DNA of 64,000 bases from Pseudomonas mosselii (GCF_005796105.1 NZ_VAUO01000011.1:1-64000), one strand, 5' to 3'. Counted from the first letter of the stretch, positions 52,328 to 61,754 are shown. A program made the numbers and translations. The notes: a model not told the origin generated them from the sequence alone.

Positions 52328-53370
52328 GCGTTGTCCTCCAGCAGGCGCCAGCGCAGTTTTTCACCCGCGCGCAGCGGGATCACGTTGGTGTCGCCGAACG
52401 GCAGGCTGGCCGGAGCGGTCCACTCCTCGCGCACCAGGGTGATGGTGTCGGTGTTGCGCGCCAGGCCGTAGAAGTCCGGGCCGTGCTTGCTGGCGAAGCC
52501 TTCGAGCTTGTCCAGCGCGTTGCGCTGCTCGAACGCCTCGGCGTACATCTCGATGGCGGCGTAGGCGGTGTAGCAGCCCGCGCAGCCACAGGCGTTCTCT
52601 TTGGCGTGCTGGGCGTGGGGGGCCGAATCGGTGCCCAGGAAGAACTTCGGATTGCCGCTGGTAGCCGCATCCAGCAACGCAACCTGGTGGGTGTTGCGCT
52701 TGAGGATCGGCAGGCAATAGAAGTGCGGACGGATACCGCCAACCAGCATGTGGTTGCGGTTGTACAGCAGGTGCTGAGCAGTGATGGTGGCGCCGACGTT
52801 GGCCGGGGCCTCTGTGACGAATTGCGCGGCATCGCTGGTGGTGATGTGCTCGAACACCACCTTTAGGGTCGGGAAACGTTCGACCAGACGGCGCATGTGT
52901 TCGTCGATAAAGCGCTTCTCGCGGTCGAACACGTCGATCTCGCTGCGCGTCACTTCACCGTGCACCAGCAGCGGCAGGCCGGTCTCGGCCAGGGCCTCGA
53001 TCGCCGGGAAAATGTTGTCGATGCTGGTCACGCCCGAGTCGGAATTGGTGGTGGCTCCGGCCGGGTACAGCTTGGCGGCGTACACGATGCCACTGGCCTT
53101 GGCTGCGCGAATATCCTCGGGGCTGGTGCGGTCGGTGAGGTACAGCACCATCAGCGGTTCAAAGCGGCTGCCGGCCGGGCGAGCGGCGAGAATACGCTCG
53201 CGGTAGGCGCCTGCCTCGACGGCATTGCGCACCGGCGGGACCAGATTGGGCATGATGATGGCGCGGGCGAAAGTACGCGCCACGTCACCGACGGTATGTT
53301 GCAAGACGGCACCATCGCGCAGATGGATGTGCCAGTCGTCGGGACGCAGGAGGGTCAGGCGATCGGACAT
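52324..53370 (-). CDS. pyrC: dihydroorotase
   Basis: A 348-residue zinc enzyme of pyrimidine synthesis that cyclises carbamoyl aspartate to dihydroorotate. The metal-binding HIHLRDG lies at the start, the carbamylated Lys is in YAAKLYPAG, and further His ligands are in LLVHGEV and VVFEHITT. It starts MSDRLTLLRPDDW. It is cotranscribed with rnt. Confidence 0.96.
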   Translation of the reverse strand: MSDRLTLLRPDDWHIHLRDGAVLQHTVGDVARTFARAIIMPNLVPPVRNAVEAGAYRERILAARPAGSRFEPLMVLYLTDRTSPEDIRAAKASGIVYAAKLYPAGATTNSDSGVTSIDNIFPAIEALAETGLPLLVHGEVTRSEIDVFDREKRFIDEHMRRLVERFPTLKVVFEHITTSDAAQFVTEAPANVGATITAQHLLYNRNHMLVGGIRPHFYCLPILKRNTHQVALLDAATSGNPKFFLGTDSAPHAQHAKENACGCAGCYTAYAAIEMYAEAFEQRNALDKLEGFASKHGPDFYGLARNTDTITLVREEWTAPASLPFGDTNVIPLRAGEKLRWRLLEDNA

Positions 53371-53500
53371 TGGGGTTTCCAGGCGGGTCGAACTCGACTG
53401 CCAATCCTACCGGAAAACCCTGGCGCGAGCACGGCTATCAAGTTTTGCCCGAGGCGTCCGATAGCCTTGGGGTAAGTCGTCAGAATTTGTGGAGCCTCCC

Positions 53501-54436
53501 GTGCGCCAGCGTTATCTAGCCCTGTTCACCCTCGTTGCCAGCCTGCCGGCTGCGGCCATGACCTTCCAGACCCGCATGGAGAGCGTTGCCTGGCAAGTCG
53601 AGGGCGATCAGTTCGAATGCCGCCTGGTCCAGCCGATCGAAGGCTTCGGCAGTGGCGAGTTCGTGCGCCGCGCCGGCGAGCAGCCAATCTTCCGCCTGCG
53701 TTCGGACAGCAACGTGCTGGGTGCCGGCTCCGCGACTCTGCTGGCGGCTGCCGCACCTTGGCAGCCGGGGCGCGGCGATATCAATCTGGGCGCGGTGCGC
53801 ATGGCCCGCACGGGCGTGCTGTTTACCTCCAGCCAAGGCCAGGCCAGCCGTTTGATCAACGGCTTGCTCGATGGGCGCAGCACGGTGATACGCAATTACG
53901 CAGGCGAAGGTGGCCGTGCCATGGAGGTGCGAGTGTTGCCGGTCAGCTTTGCCAAGGCCTATGCGGACTACCAGACGTGCGCCGGCAAGATGCTGCCGGT
54001 GAACTTTGATCAGATCCGCCAGACCCAGATCGGCTTCCCGGGCACCGGCCTTGAATTGGATAGCTCGGCAAGGGCCCGCCTGGATATCATCCTCGATTAC
54101 CTCAAGGCCGATCCGTCGGTCAATCACATCGAGCTTGACGGGCACTCCGATAACAGCGGCAACCGCCTGAGCAACCGTGACAACTCACGCCGGCGCGCGC
54201 TGGCAGTCGCCGACTATCTCAAAGCCCATGGCGTCCCGGAGGAGCACATCACCGTGCGTTTCCACGGCGAGCGCTATCCGCTGGTCAAGAACAACAGTGC
54301 TGCCAACCGTGCGCAGAACCGTCGCGTGAACATCACACTCGACCGCGTCACGCCTGTGGAGAAACCGCTTGAGCCAGCGCCTGCACCGGCTGCAACGCCT
54401 GCGCCACCTGCACAATCGGCGGCTAAAAAGGCCTGA
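53501..54436 (+). CDS. motY: MotY-like flagellar OmpA-domain protein
   Basis: A 311-residue exported protein. A signal peptide leads to AAAMTFQTRMESVAWQVEG, the N-terminal domain that fits MotY of the flagellar stator ring. The C-terminal OmpA-like peptidoglycan-binding domain has IELDGHSDNSGN, NRDNSRRRALAVADYL and NRRVNITL. A Pro/Ala-rich tail ends it. The start is GTG at 53501 with GGAG at 53491-53494. The order pyrC-motY-argG is that of P. aeruginosa, where the gene is called motY. Confidence 0.85.
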   Translation: MRQRYLALFTLVASLPAAAMTFQTRMESVAWQVEGDQFECRLVQPIEGFGSGEFVRRAGEQPIFRLRSDSNVLGAGSATLLAAAAPWQPGRGDINLGAVRMARTGVLFTSSQGQASRLINGLLDGRSTVIRNYAGEGGRAMEVRVLPVSFAKAYADYQTCAGKMLPVNFDQIRQTQIGFPGTGLELDSSARARLDIILDYLKADPSVNHIELDGHSDNSGNRLSNRDNSRRRALAVADYLKAHGVPEEHITVRFHGERYPLVKNNSAANRAQNRRVNITLDRVTPVEKPLEPAPAPAATPAPPAQSAAKKA

Positions 54437-54564
54437 ATGCAGGCGTTGGTCGCGTGCACGACAGTTCCTGTCGCTTTGGCATCACAAGCTGTCGCCCCAC
54501 TGTAAATTTTGCGGCAAGGCCGTTAGACTTGAAGGCTTTCCGTACAACCCCGTGGAGTGATGGC

Positions 54565-55782
54565 ATGGCGGACGTAAAAAAGGTCGTACTGGCGTATTCC
54601 GGCGGCCTTGATACTTCGGTGATTCTCAAGTGGCTGCAGGACACCTACAACTGCGAAGTGGTGACCTTCACCGCTGATCTGGGTCAGGGCGAAGAGGTCG
54701 AGCCGGCCCGCGCCAAGGCCCAGGCGATGGGCGTTAAAGAAATCTACATCGACGATCTGCGCGAAGAGTTCGTGCGTGATTTCGTGTTCCCGATGTTCCG
54801 CGCCAACACCGTCTACGAAGGCGAGTACCTGCTGGGTACCTCCATCGCCCGTCCGCTGATCGCCAAGCGCCTGATCGAGATCGCCAACGAAACCGGCGCT
54901 GACGCCATTTCCCACGGCGCAACCGGCAAAGGCAACGATCAAGTGCGCTTCGAGTTGGGTGCCTACGCGCTCAAGCCGGGTGTCAAGGTCATTGCACCAT
55001 GGCGCGAGTGGGACCTGCTGTCGCGCGAGAAGCTGATGGACTACGCCGAGAAGCATGGCATCCCGATCGAGCGCCACGGCAAGAAAAAGTCGCCGTACTC
55101 GATGGACGCCAACCTGCTGCACATCTCCTACGAAGGCGGTGTCCTGGAAGATACCTGGACCGAGCACGAAGAAGACATGTGGCGCTGGAGCGTCTCGCCT
55201 GAGAACGCCCCGGACACCGCTACCTACATCGAGCTGACCTACCGCAACGGTGACATCGTCGCCATCGACGGCGTCGAGAAGAGTCCAGCCACCGTGCTGG
55301 CCGATCTGAACCGCATCGGTGGTGCCAACGGTATCGGTCGCCTGGACATCGTCGAGAACCGCTACGTAGGCATGAAGTCCCGTGGCTGCTACGAGACCCC
55401 AGGCGGCACCATCATGCTGAAGGCTCACCGTGCCATTGAGTCGATCACCCTGGATCGCGAAGTCGCTCACCTCAAAGACGAGCTGATGCCCAAGTATGCC
55501 AGCCTGATCTACACCGGCTATTGGTGGAGCCCGGAGCGTCTGATGCTGCAGCAGATGATCGATGCTTCGCAGGTCAACGTGAACGGCGTCGTACGCCTGA
55601 AGCTGTACAAGGGCAACGTCGTCGTGGTCGGCCGCAAGTCGGACGATTCGCTGTTCGATGCCAATATCGCGACCTTCGAAGAGGACGGCGGCGCCTACAA
55701 CCAGGCGGATGCTGCTGGCTTCATCAAGCTCAATGCACTGCGTATGCGCATCGCCGCCAACAAAGGCCGTTCGATGCTCTGA
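54565..55782 (+). CDS. argG: argininosuccinate synthase
   Basis: A 405-residue ATP-dependent enzyme that joins citrulline and aspartate in arginine synthesis. The ATP loop is AYSGGLDTSV. HGATGKGNDQVRFE and KKSPYSMDANLLHISYE are conserved substrate-binding parts. The frame is open to 54454, but ATG at 54565 (MADVKKVVLAYSGG) follows GTGGAGTG and is the usual start. A terminator follows. It works after ArgF in the pathway. Confidence 0.97.
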   Translation: MADVKKVVLAYSGGLDTSVILKWLQDTYNCEVVTFTADLGQGEEVEPARAKAQAMGVKEIYIDDLREEFVRDFVFPMFRANTVYEGEYLLGTSIARPLIAKRLIEIANETGADAISHGATGKGNDQVRFELGAYALKPGVKVIAPWREWDLLSREKLMDYAEKHGIPIERHGKKKSPYSMDANLLHISYEGGVLEDTWTEHEEDMWRWSVSPENAPDTATYIELTYRNGDIVAIDGVEKSPATVLADLNRIGGANGIGRLDIVENRYVGMKSRGCYETPGGTIMLKAHRAIESITLDREVAHLKDELMPKYASLIYTGYWWSPERLMLQQMIDASQVNVNGVVRLKLYKGNVVVVGRKSDDSLFDANIATFEEDGGAYNQADAAGFIKLNALRMRIAANKGRSML

Positions 55783-55802
55783 TTCGCCCGCGTGTGCTGA
55801 AG

Positions 55803-55828
55803 AACCCGGCCTCGGCCGGGTTTTTTTA
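55803..55828 (+). terminator. argG terminator
   Basis: AACCCGGC, CTC loop, GGCCGGGTT then TTTTTTA, about 20 bp after the argG stop. Confidence 0.9.
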
Positions 55829-55836
55829 CGCCTGTT

Positions 55837-56319
55837 TCAAGCCTCAGGAGCGCTGGGCGGCCTGGGCGCATCGTCCTCCAGAGGTGTTCTGCAAATTTCT
55901 AGGCAGCGCTGACCCTCCAGGTCGTAGAAGACCCAGCGTTGCGCCTGGTTTTGCGGTTGGCGGACGATGCGCAGGATGTGCTGCTCTAGGGCCACGCCGC
56001 TTTGTGGGCCGGACAGAGCGATCAAACTGGCGTTCGGCTCGCGCGTGGTGGCCCGCGCCAGCGCAGGGCTAAGGGGGTCAGCTTGGCCGCTGGGGGCTGG
56101 CGCGACGCTGGACGATTGCGGACTGAACAGGGCTTTTGCATTGAAGTTCAGTGTCAGAAAGAACAGTACCGTCAGGAAGAACGGAAAGCCGACCAGAAAC
56201 CAGGTGTAGATGCCCTGGCTGGCTTCGCTGAGAAATGGCAGTGACGCCAGCGCTGAGGCCTCGACGATGCCAGCGAAGATCGCGATAAGGCTCAAAGGGC
56301 TGAAGTTTTCCTGTTTCAT
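55837..56319 (-). CDS. hypothetical protein with two membrane helices
   Basis: A 160-residue protein of unknown function. Helices lie at about residues 8-28 (LSLIAIFAGIVEASALASL) and 36-57 (IYTWFLVGFPFFLTVLFFLT). A Ser/Pro/Ala-rich linker and a cytoplasmic tail follow, with RWVFYDLEGQRCLEIC suggesting a small beta fold. The ATG at 56319 is chosen because the earlier frame lacks a good start. It converges with argG and no operon partner is seen. Confidence 0.65.
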   Translation of the reverse strand: MKQENFSPLSLIAIFAGIVEASALASLPFLSEASQGIYTWFLVGFPFFLTVLFFLTLNFNAKALFSPQSSSVAPAPSGQADPLSPALARATTREPNASLIALSGPQSGVALEQHILRIVRQPQNQAQRWVFYDLEGQRCLEICRTPLEDDAPRPPSAPEA

Positions 56320-56570
56320 ATAAATGCCCCCGACATGCTTTGCCTTATCTGTAAGTCTTTTATCGAGCACGCGTAAGAGCGGCGGTCTTCCCCGGGAAGC
56401 GTCCGAGGCACCATCCAGGCGCTGCGGGAGCGTCATGCCTGTAGGAAGTTTCTTTAAATGAAGTAGTACAGCTCTTTTGATGAGGGTTCGCGGACAATTA
56501 CGGATTATCGGATCACGATGCTCGGTTATGGTGGCTGGCCAAAACTAAATACGGATCTAATGGGTAACGC

Positions 56571-57197
56571 ATGAACAAAGTGCTGATCGTTGATGATCAC
56601 CCGGTCATTCGCCTGGCGGTGCGCATGCTGATGGAGCGGCATGGCTACGAGGTGGTGGCGGAAACCGACAACGGCGTCGACGCTTTGCAGTTGACGCGGG
56701 AGCACCTGCCGGACATCGTCATTCTGGATATCGGGATTCCCAAGCTCGATGGCCTTGAAGTGGTCGCCCGCATCGCGATGGCGAGCCCGGGCAGCAAGGT
56801 TCTGGTGCTCACCTCCCAGGCCCCTGGGCACTTCTCGATGCGCTGTATGCAGGCCGGGGCGGCCGGTTATGTCTGCAAGCAACAGGAACTCACCGAGCTG
56901 CTCAGCGCAATCAAGGCGGTCTTGTCCGGTTACAGCTACTTCCCCAATCAAGCCCTGCAAAAAGGCCGCAACATCAATGGTGGATGTACCGAGGAGGAAA
57001 TGGTCGAACGCCTTTCGGGGCGTGAAATGATGGTGCTGCAACAACTTGCGCGGGGTAAGAGTAACAAGGAGATCGCCGACAGCATGTTCCTTAGCAACAA
57101 GACAGTGAGTACCTACAAGACCCGGCTGTTACTCAAGCTCAATGCCCGCTCGCTGGTTGACCTCATTGAATTGGCTCAGCGCCACGGGCTGGCCTGA
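56571..57197 (+). CDS. BvgA-like NarL-family response regulator (orphan)
   Basis: A 208-residue regulator. The receiver has DDHP (residues 8-11), Asp53 in VILDIGIPKLDGLEV as the phosphorylation site, and Lys in YVCKQQ. The LuxR-type helix-turn-helix is GKSNKEIADSMFLSNKTVSTYKTR in two parts. From memory it is close to BvgA over its whole length, mainly in DIGIPKLDGLEV and the DNA-reading helix. No sensor kinase gene is near. It starts right after the upstream AT-rich region, and a hairpin terminator follows it. Confidence 0.9.
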   Translation: MNKVLIVDDHPVIRLAVRMLMERHGYEVVAETDNGVDALQLTREHLPDIVILDIGIPKLDGLEVVARIAMASPGSKVLVLTSQAPGHFSMRCMQAGAAGYVCKQQELTELLSAIKAVLSGYSYFPNQALQKGRNINGGCTEEEMVERLSGREMMVLQQLARGKSNKEIADSMFLSNKTVSTYKTRLLLKLNARSLVDLIELAQRHGLA

Positions 57198-57205
57198 CAC
57201 TGTAG

Positions 57206-57236
57206 GCCAAAAGCCTCTGCCGATGAGGCTTTTGGC
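57206..57236. terminator. two-way hairpin between convergent genes
   Basis: GCCAAAAGCCTC, loop TGCCGAT, GAGGCTTTTGGC: a perfect 12-bp stem with A and T runs inside the arms, 9 bp after the BvgA-like gene and 10 bp beyond the stop of the small gene that faces it. Confidence 0.85.
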
Positions 57237-57245
57237 TGGCCCGTC

Positions 57246-57422
57246 TTACAGGTCGTAGTCGAAGTCCGCCAGTTGCTTCTGCAGGCGGCGCTCTTCCAGC
57301 AGGTTGTCGATGGTGCGACGTTTGCTGAGATTGGTCTTGGCGATTTCGACCCGAGGCTCAACCTCTTCATCCGTGCTAGGGAAATCATCATCGACAACCA
57401 GGTCTTCTTTATCGGTGCTCAT
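57246..57422 (-). CDS. small acidic protein of the PA3496 family
   Basis: A 58-residue protein. It opens MSTDKEDLVVDDDFPSTDEE and has the strongly conserved ending SKRRTIDNLLEERRLQKQ. The N-terminal half is acidic and probably unfolded, and the C-terminal half is a charged helix. Proteins like this lie next to nth in many pseudomonads (PA3496 in P. aeruginosa, from memory); some annotations link them to the cell envelope. There is no signal peptide or Cys. AGTGACG precedes the ATG. Confidence 0.85.
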   Translation of the reverse strand: MSTDKEDLVVDDDFPSTDEEVEPRVEIAKTNLSKRRTIDNLLEERRLQKQLADFDYDL

Positions 57423-57526
57423 GCGTCACTCCAAGCCAAGGGGCCATTGGCCGTCCTTATAACGGGATTCTTGGAGTCGGTAAAAAAGATTTTTTCAATC
57501 GTGATATGCGGTTTTCTCTATGTGAG

Positions 57527-58165
57527 TCAATCGTCGCAAGTCTTGTGCTTGTATTCGCACAGGTCTTCGATACGGCAACTGCCACAACGCGGCTTGCGTG
57601 CCTGGCAGACGTATCGCCCATGCAGAATCAGCCAATGGTGGGCGTCCAGCAAATAGTCCTTGGGTACGAACTTGAGGAGTTTCTTTTCAACCTCTAGAAC
57701 GGTTTTGCCTGGCGCGATGCCGGTGCGATTGCTCACCCGGAAGATATGCGTGTCGACGGCCATGGCCAATTGCCCGAAAGCGGTGTTGAGCACCACATTG
57801 GCGGTTTTGCGACCGACGCCGGGGAGCGCTTCGAGTGCTTCGCGGGTTTGCGGTACTTCGCCACCATGCAGTTCGATCAGCAGGCGGCAGGTCTCGATGA
57901 CATTCTTGGCCTTACTGTTATAGAGCCCGATGGTCTTGATGTACTCGCTCAGCCCCTCCACCCCCAGGGCATGAATGGCCTGGGGCGTGTTCGCCACCGG
58001 ATACAGGCGTGCCGTCGCCTTGTTGACACCGACGTCGGTCGCCTGCGCCGAAAGGATCACGGCGATCAGCAGTTCGAAGGGCGTGGTGTAAGCCAGTTCG
58101 GTCTTAGGGGACGGGTTGTCTTCATGCAGCCTGCGAAAGATCTCCAGGCGTTTTGCGGCATTCAT
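57527..58165 (-). CDS. nth: endonuclease III
   Basis: A 212-residue DNA glycosylase/AP lyase that removes oxidised pyrimidines. The helix-hairpin-helix is LPGVGRKTANVVL with the catalytic Lys, and the catalytic Asp is in VDTHIFRVSNR. The 4Fe-4S ligands at the end follow C-x6-C-x2-C-x5-C (CQARKPRCGSCRIEDLC). The ATG at 58165 starts MNAAKRLEIF; the frame is open to 58294. Confidence 0.96.
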   Translation of the reverse strand: MNAAKRLEIFRRLHEDNPSPKTELAYTTPFELLIAVILSAQATDVGVNKATARLYPVANTPQAIHALGVEGLSEYIKTIGLYNSKAKNVIETCRLLIELHGGEVPQTREALEALPGVGRKTANVVLNTAFGQLAMAVDTHIFRVSNRTGIAPGKTVLEVEKKLLKFVPKDYLLDAHHWLILHGRYVCQARKPRCGSCRIEDLCEYKHKTCDD

Positions 58166-58356
58166 GGGGTCAAAGGCTTCCTTGACGACGTGAGGGTGGA
58201 GGCGCTGGGCGCAGGCAATTGTACGCCCGATGCGAGGTCTGGCGGCAGGTCGCCGGCCCTCGCTTACCATGCAGACGAGCAGTTGCTGTTGCAACGCTCT
58301 GAGCGTACCGAGCGCCGCGATGTGGCTTGATTGGCGGGACTGCGCCTGGCGGATGC

Positions 58357-58386
58357 GACTGCCCCGGCCAAAGGGCCGGGGCAGTC
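58357..58386 (-). terminator. metG terminator-like hairpin
   Basis: GACTGCCCCGGCC and GGCCGGGGCAGTC form a perfect 13-bp stem, 6 bp beyond the metG stop. No T run follows on the minus strand. Confidence 0.65.
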
Positions 58387-58392
58387 GGGGGC

Positions 58393-60432
58393 TTACTTGA
58401 TGCGCTGACCGGGCTTGGCGCCGCTGTCCGGGCTCAGCAGATAGATTTCTTCACCGCCAGGGCCTGCGGCCATCACCATGCCTTCGGACACGCCGAACCT
58501 CATCTTGCGCGGCTTGAGGTTGGCAACCATCATGGTCAGGCGGCCTTCGAGCTTGCTCGGGTCGGGGTAGGCCGACTTGATCCCGGAGAACACATTGCGG
58601 CGCTCGTCACCGATGTCCAGTGTCAGTTGCAGCAGTTTGTCGGCGCCAGCCACGGCTTCGGCCTTGACGATCAAGGCCACGCGCAGGTCGACGGCGGCGA
58701 AGGTGTCGAACTCGATCTCTGCCGACAGCGGATCCTTGGCCAGCTCGCCGTTGCCGGTGGACACCTTGGCCTCAGCGGCTAGCAGGTCTTCCTTGCTGGC
58801 GGCGACCATGGCTTCGACCTTGGCAGGCTCAATACGGCTCATCAGGGCCTTGAACGGATTGAGCGTGTGATTTTCCAGGCGCGACTGGTGATCGTTCCAG
58901 GTCAGCGGTGCGACGTTGAGGAAGGCCTCGGCGTCGGCGGCCAGCACCGGCAGAACCGGCTTGAGGAAGATCACCAGCTGGCGGAACAGGTTGATGCCCT
59001 GGGCGCAGATGGCCTGCACCTCATCCTGCTTGCCTTCCTGCTTGGCCAGCGACCATGGCGCCTTGTCGGCGATCCAGGCATTGGCGCGGTCGGCCAGTGC
59101 CATGATTTCGCGCATTGCACGACCGAAGTCACGGCCTTCATAGGCATCGGCGATCGAGGGGGCGGCAGCGATGAAGGCCTCGGTCAGCTCCGGTGCAGCG
59201 TCGCCTGCAACCATCACGCCCGCGTTGCCCTTGTGAATGAAGCCTGCGCAGCGGCTGGCGATGTTCACCACCTTGCCGACCAGGTCGGAGTTGACCTTCT
59301 GCACGAAGTCCTCAAGGTTCAGGTCGAGGTCGTCGACGCCGCGGCCGAGCTTGGCTGCGTAGTAGTAGCGCAGGTACTCGGGCTGCAAGTGGTCCAGGTA
59401 GGTACGCGCCTTGATGAAGGTGCCGCGAGACTTAGACATCTTGGCGCCGTTGACGGTCAGGTAGCCGTGCACATTGACTGCGGTCGGCTTGCGGAAACCT
59501 GCGCCTTCGAGCATCGCTGGCCAGAACAGGGCGTGGAAGTTGACGATGTCCTTGCCGATGAAGTGATACAGCTCGGCCTGCGAGCCTTCGTTCCAGAACG
59601 CGTCGAAGTCCAGCTCCGGGCGGCGTGCGCAGAGGTGCTTGAAGCTGGCCATGTAGCCGATCGGCGCGTCCAGCCAGACATAGAAGTATTTGCCTGGCTC
59701 GCCCGGGATCTCGAAGCCGAAGTACGGTGCATCGCGGGAGATATCCCACTCCTGCAGGCCGGAGTCCAGCCATTCGGCGAGCTTGTTGGCGACTGCGTCC
59801 TGCAGGGTGCCGCTGCGGGTCCACTGCTGCAGCATGGCCTGGAATTCCGGCAGCTTGAAGAAGAAGTGCTGGGAATCACGCAGTACCGGAGTGGCGCCGG
59901 AGATCGCCGACTTGGGGTTCTTTAGCTCGGTCGGGGCATAGGTGGCGCCGCATTTTTCGCAGTTGTCGCCGTACTGGTCTTCGGCCGCGCACTTGGGGCA
60001 GGTGCCCTTGATGAAGCGGTCGGCCAGGAACATGCCTTTTTCCGGGTCGAAGTACTGGGTCACCGAACGGGTGGCGATATGGCCTGCATCACGCAGACGC
60101 GTGTAGATCAGGCTCGACAGCTCGCGGTTCTCTTCGCTGTGCGTGGAGTGGAAATTGTCGAAATCGACCAGGAAGTCGGCGAAGTCGCTGCTGTGCTCGG
60201 CCTGGACGTTGGCGATCAACTGCTCAGGCGTGATGCCTTCCTTTTCGGCACGCAGCATGATCGCCGAGCCGTGGGCATCGTCGGCGCAGACATAGATGCA
60301 CTGGTTACCGCGCAGTTTCTGAAAGCGCACCCACATGTCCGTTTGAATGTACTCCAGCATATGGCCAAGGTGGATGGATCCATTGGCATAGGGCAGGGCG
60401 CTGGTGACGAGAATCTGGCGTGGCTCGGACAT
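58393..60432 (-). CDS. metG: methionyl-tRNA synthetase
   Basis: A 679-residue class I synthetase. HIGH-type motif is HLGHM (SIHLGHMLEYI), the zinc knuckle is CPKCAAEDQYGDNCEKCG and the second signature is KMSKSRGT. The C-terminal dimerisation and tRNA-binding domain begins near residue 575 (FDTFAAVDLRVALI). The ATG at 60432 gives MSEPRQILVTSALPYANG, the usual start; the frame is open to 60525. It is divergent from apbC. Confidence 0.97.
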   Translation of the reverse strand: MSEPRQILVTSALPYANGSIHLGHMLEYIQTDMWVRFQKLRGNQCIYVCADDAHGSAIMLRAEKEGITPEQLIANVQAEHSSDFADFLVDFDNFHSTHSEENRELSSLIYTRLRDAGHIATRSVTQYFDPEKGMFLADRFIKGTCPKCAAEDQYGDNCEKCGATYAPTELKNPKSAISGATPVLRDSQHFFFKLPEFQAMLQQWTRSGTLQDAVANKLAEWLDSGLQEWDISRDAPYFGFEIPGEPGKYFYVWLDAPIGYMASFKHLCARRPELDFDAFWNEGSQAELYHFIGKDIVNFHALFWPAMLEGAGFRKPTAVNVHGYLTVNGAKMSKSRGTFIKARTYLDHLQPEYLRYYYAAKLGRGVDDLDLNLEDFVQKVNSDLVGKVVNIASRCAGFIHKGNAGVMVAGDAAPELTEAFIAAAPSIADAYEGRDFGRAMREIMALADRANAWIADKAPWSLAKQEGKQDEVQAICAQGINLFRQLVIFLKPVLPVLAADAEAFLNVAPLTWNDHQSRLENHTLNPFKALMSRIEPAKVEAMVAASKEDLLAAEAKVSTGNGELAKDPLSAEIEFDTFAAVDLRVALIVKAEAVAGADKLLQLTLDIGDERRNVFSGIKSAYPDPSKLEGRLTMMVANLKPRKMRFGVSEGMVMAAGPGGEEIYLLSPDSGAKPGQRIK

Positions 60433-60590
60433 GGTGGCTCGGCTACTTATCTGGCTACGGGGTAAAAATGAGGGTGATCGGCAACTATAAAGGCCTGACG
60501 AATATATTTCACCCCGCGAACGCATATGCTGACGATTGACGGGTTAGCATAGGCGCCTGTTTCGTATTCAGTTTGCCAATGGGAGTCTCC

Positions 60591-61685
60591 ATGAGTGCCG
60601 TCACCCGTGCCGCCGTCGAAGGCGTGCTTCGCCAGTATACCGACCCCTACCTGAACCAGGATCCGGTCAGCGCCGGTTGCGTACGGGCCATCGAGATCCA
60701 GGGCGGGCAGGTCAGCGTGCAGTTGCAGCTCGGCTATGCCGCTGGTTTGTTCAAGGGCGGCTGGGCGCAAGTGCTGCAAACCGCCATCGGCAATCTGGAC
60801 GGGGTCAGTTCTGTTAGCGTCTCCATCGATTGCGTGATCGCCACCCACAAGGCCCAGGCCCAGGTGCCGGCCATGGCTAACGTCAAGAACATCATCGCCG
60901 TGGCGTCGGGCAAGGGCGGGGTAGGCAAGTCGACCACCGCAGCCAACCTGGCCCTGGCGTTGGCCCGTGAAGGCGCCAGGGTCGGGATGCTTGACGCTGA
61001 CATCTACGGCCCCAGCCAAGGCGTGATGTTCGGCATCGCCGAAGGCACTCGACCACAAGTACGCGACCAGAAGTGGTTCGTCCCGATCAAGGCCCATGGC
61101 GTCGAAGTGATGTCCATGGCGTTCCTCACCGACGACAATACGCCGATGGTCTGGCGTGGGCCGATGGTTTCCGGTGCGCTGCTGCAACTGGTTACCCAGA
61201 CGGCTTGGGACGACCTGGATTACCTGGTGATCGACATGCCGCCGGGCACCGGCGATATCCAGCTGACCTTGGCGCAAAAAGTGCCGGTGGCAGGTTCTGT
61301 AATCGTCACTACGCCTCAGGACCTGGCGCTGCTGGATGCGCGCAAGGGCGTCGAGATGTTCCGTAAGGTCAACATCCCGGTATTGGGCGTGGTCGAGAAC
61401 ATGGCTGTGCACATCTGCTCCAACTGTGGTCACGCCGAGCATCTGTTCGGTGAAGGCGGGGGTGAGAAACTGGCCGCGCAGTATGGCGTCGAGCTGCTGG
61501 CGTCGTTGCCGTTGTCGATGCTGATCCGTGAGCAAGCCGACAACGGTAAGCCGACAGCTATCGCCGAGCCCGAAAGCCAGATTGCCATGGTCTATCAGGA
61601 GCTGGCGCGGCAGGTGGGCGCGCGTATCGTGTTGCAGGAAGCCGCAGCCCCTGCGATGCCGAGTATCACCATCAGCGAAGACTGA
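60591..61685 (+). CDS. apbC: iron-sulfur cluster carrier ATPase ApbC/Mrp
   Basis: A 364-residue P-loop protein that binds and transfers 4Fe-4S clusters. A MIP18-like domain takes up the first 90 residues. The deviant Walker A is GKGGVGKST (from residue 107). The cluster-bridging Cys276 and Cys279 are in CSNCGH. The ATG at 60591 follows GGGAGTC. It lies divergent from metG, as in other pseudomonads. Confidence 0.95.
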   Translation: MSAVTRAAVEGVLRQYTDPYLNQDPVSAGCVRAIEIQGGQVSVQLQLGYAAGLFKGGWAQVLQTAIGNLDGVSSVSVSIDCVIATHKAQAQVPAMANVKNIIAVASGKGGVGKSTTAANLALALAREGARVGMLDADIYGPSQGVMFGIAEGTRPQVRDQKWFVPIKAHGVEVMSMAFLTDDNTPMVWRGPMVSGALLQLVTQTAWDDLDYLVIDMPPGTGDIQLTLAQKVPVAGSVIVTTPQDLALLDARKGVEMFRKVNIPVLGVVENMAVHICSNCGHAEHLFGEGGGEKLAAQYGVELLASLPLSMLIREQADNGKPTAIAEPESQIAMVYQELARQVGARIVLQEAAAPAMPSITISED

Positions 61686-61754
61686 GCCGTAGGCCATCAC
61701 GTTGGGGGCGGTGCAGCGCTGCTCCCACGGCCTGCATGGTTTTGCAACGCACAC

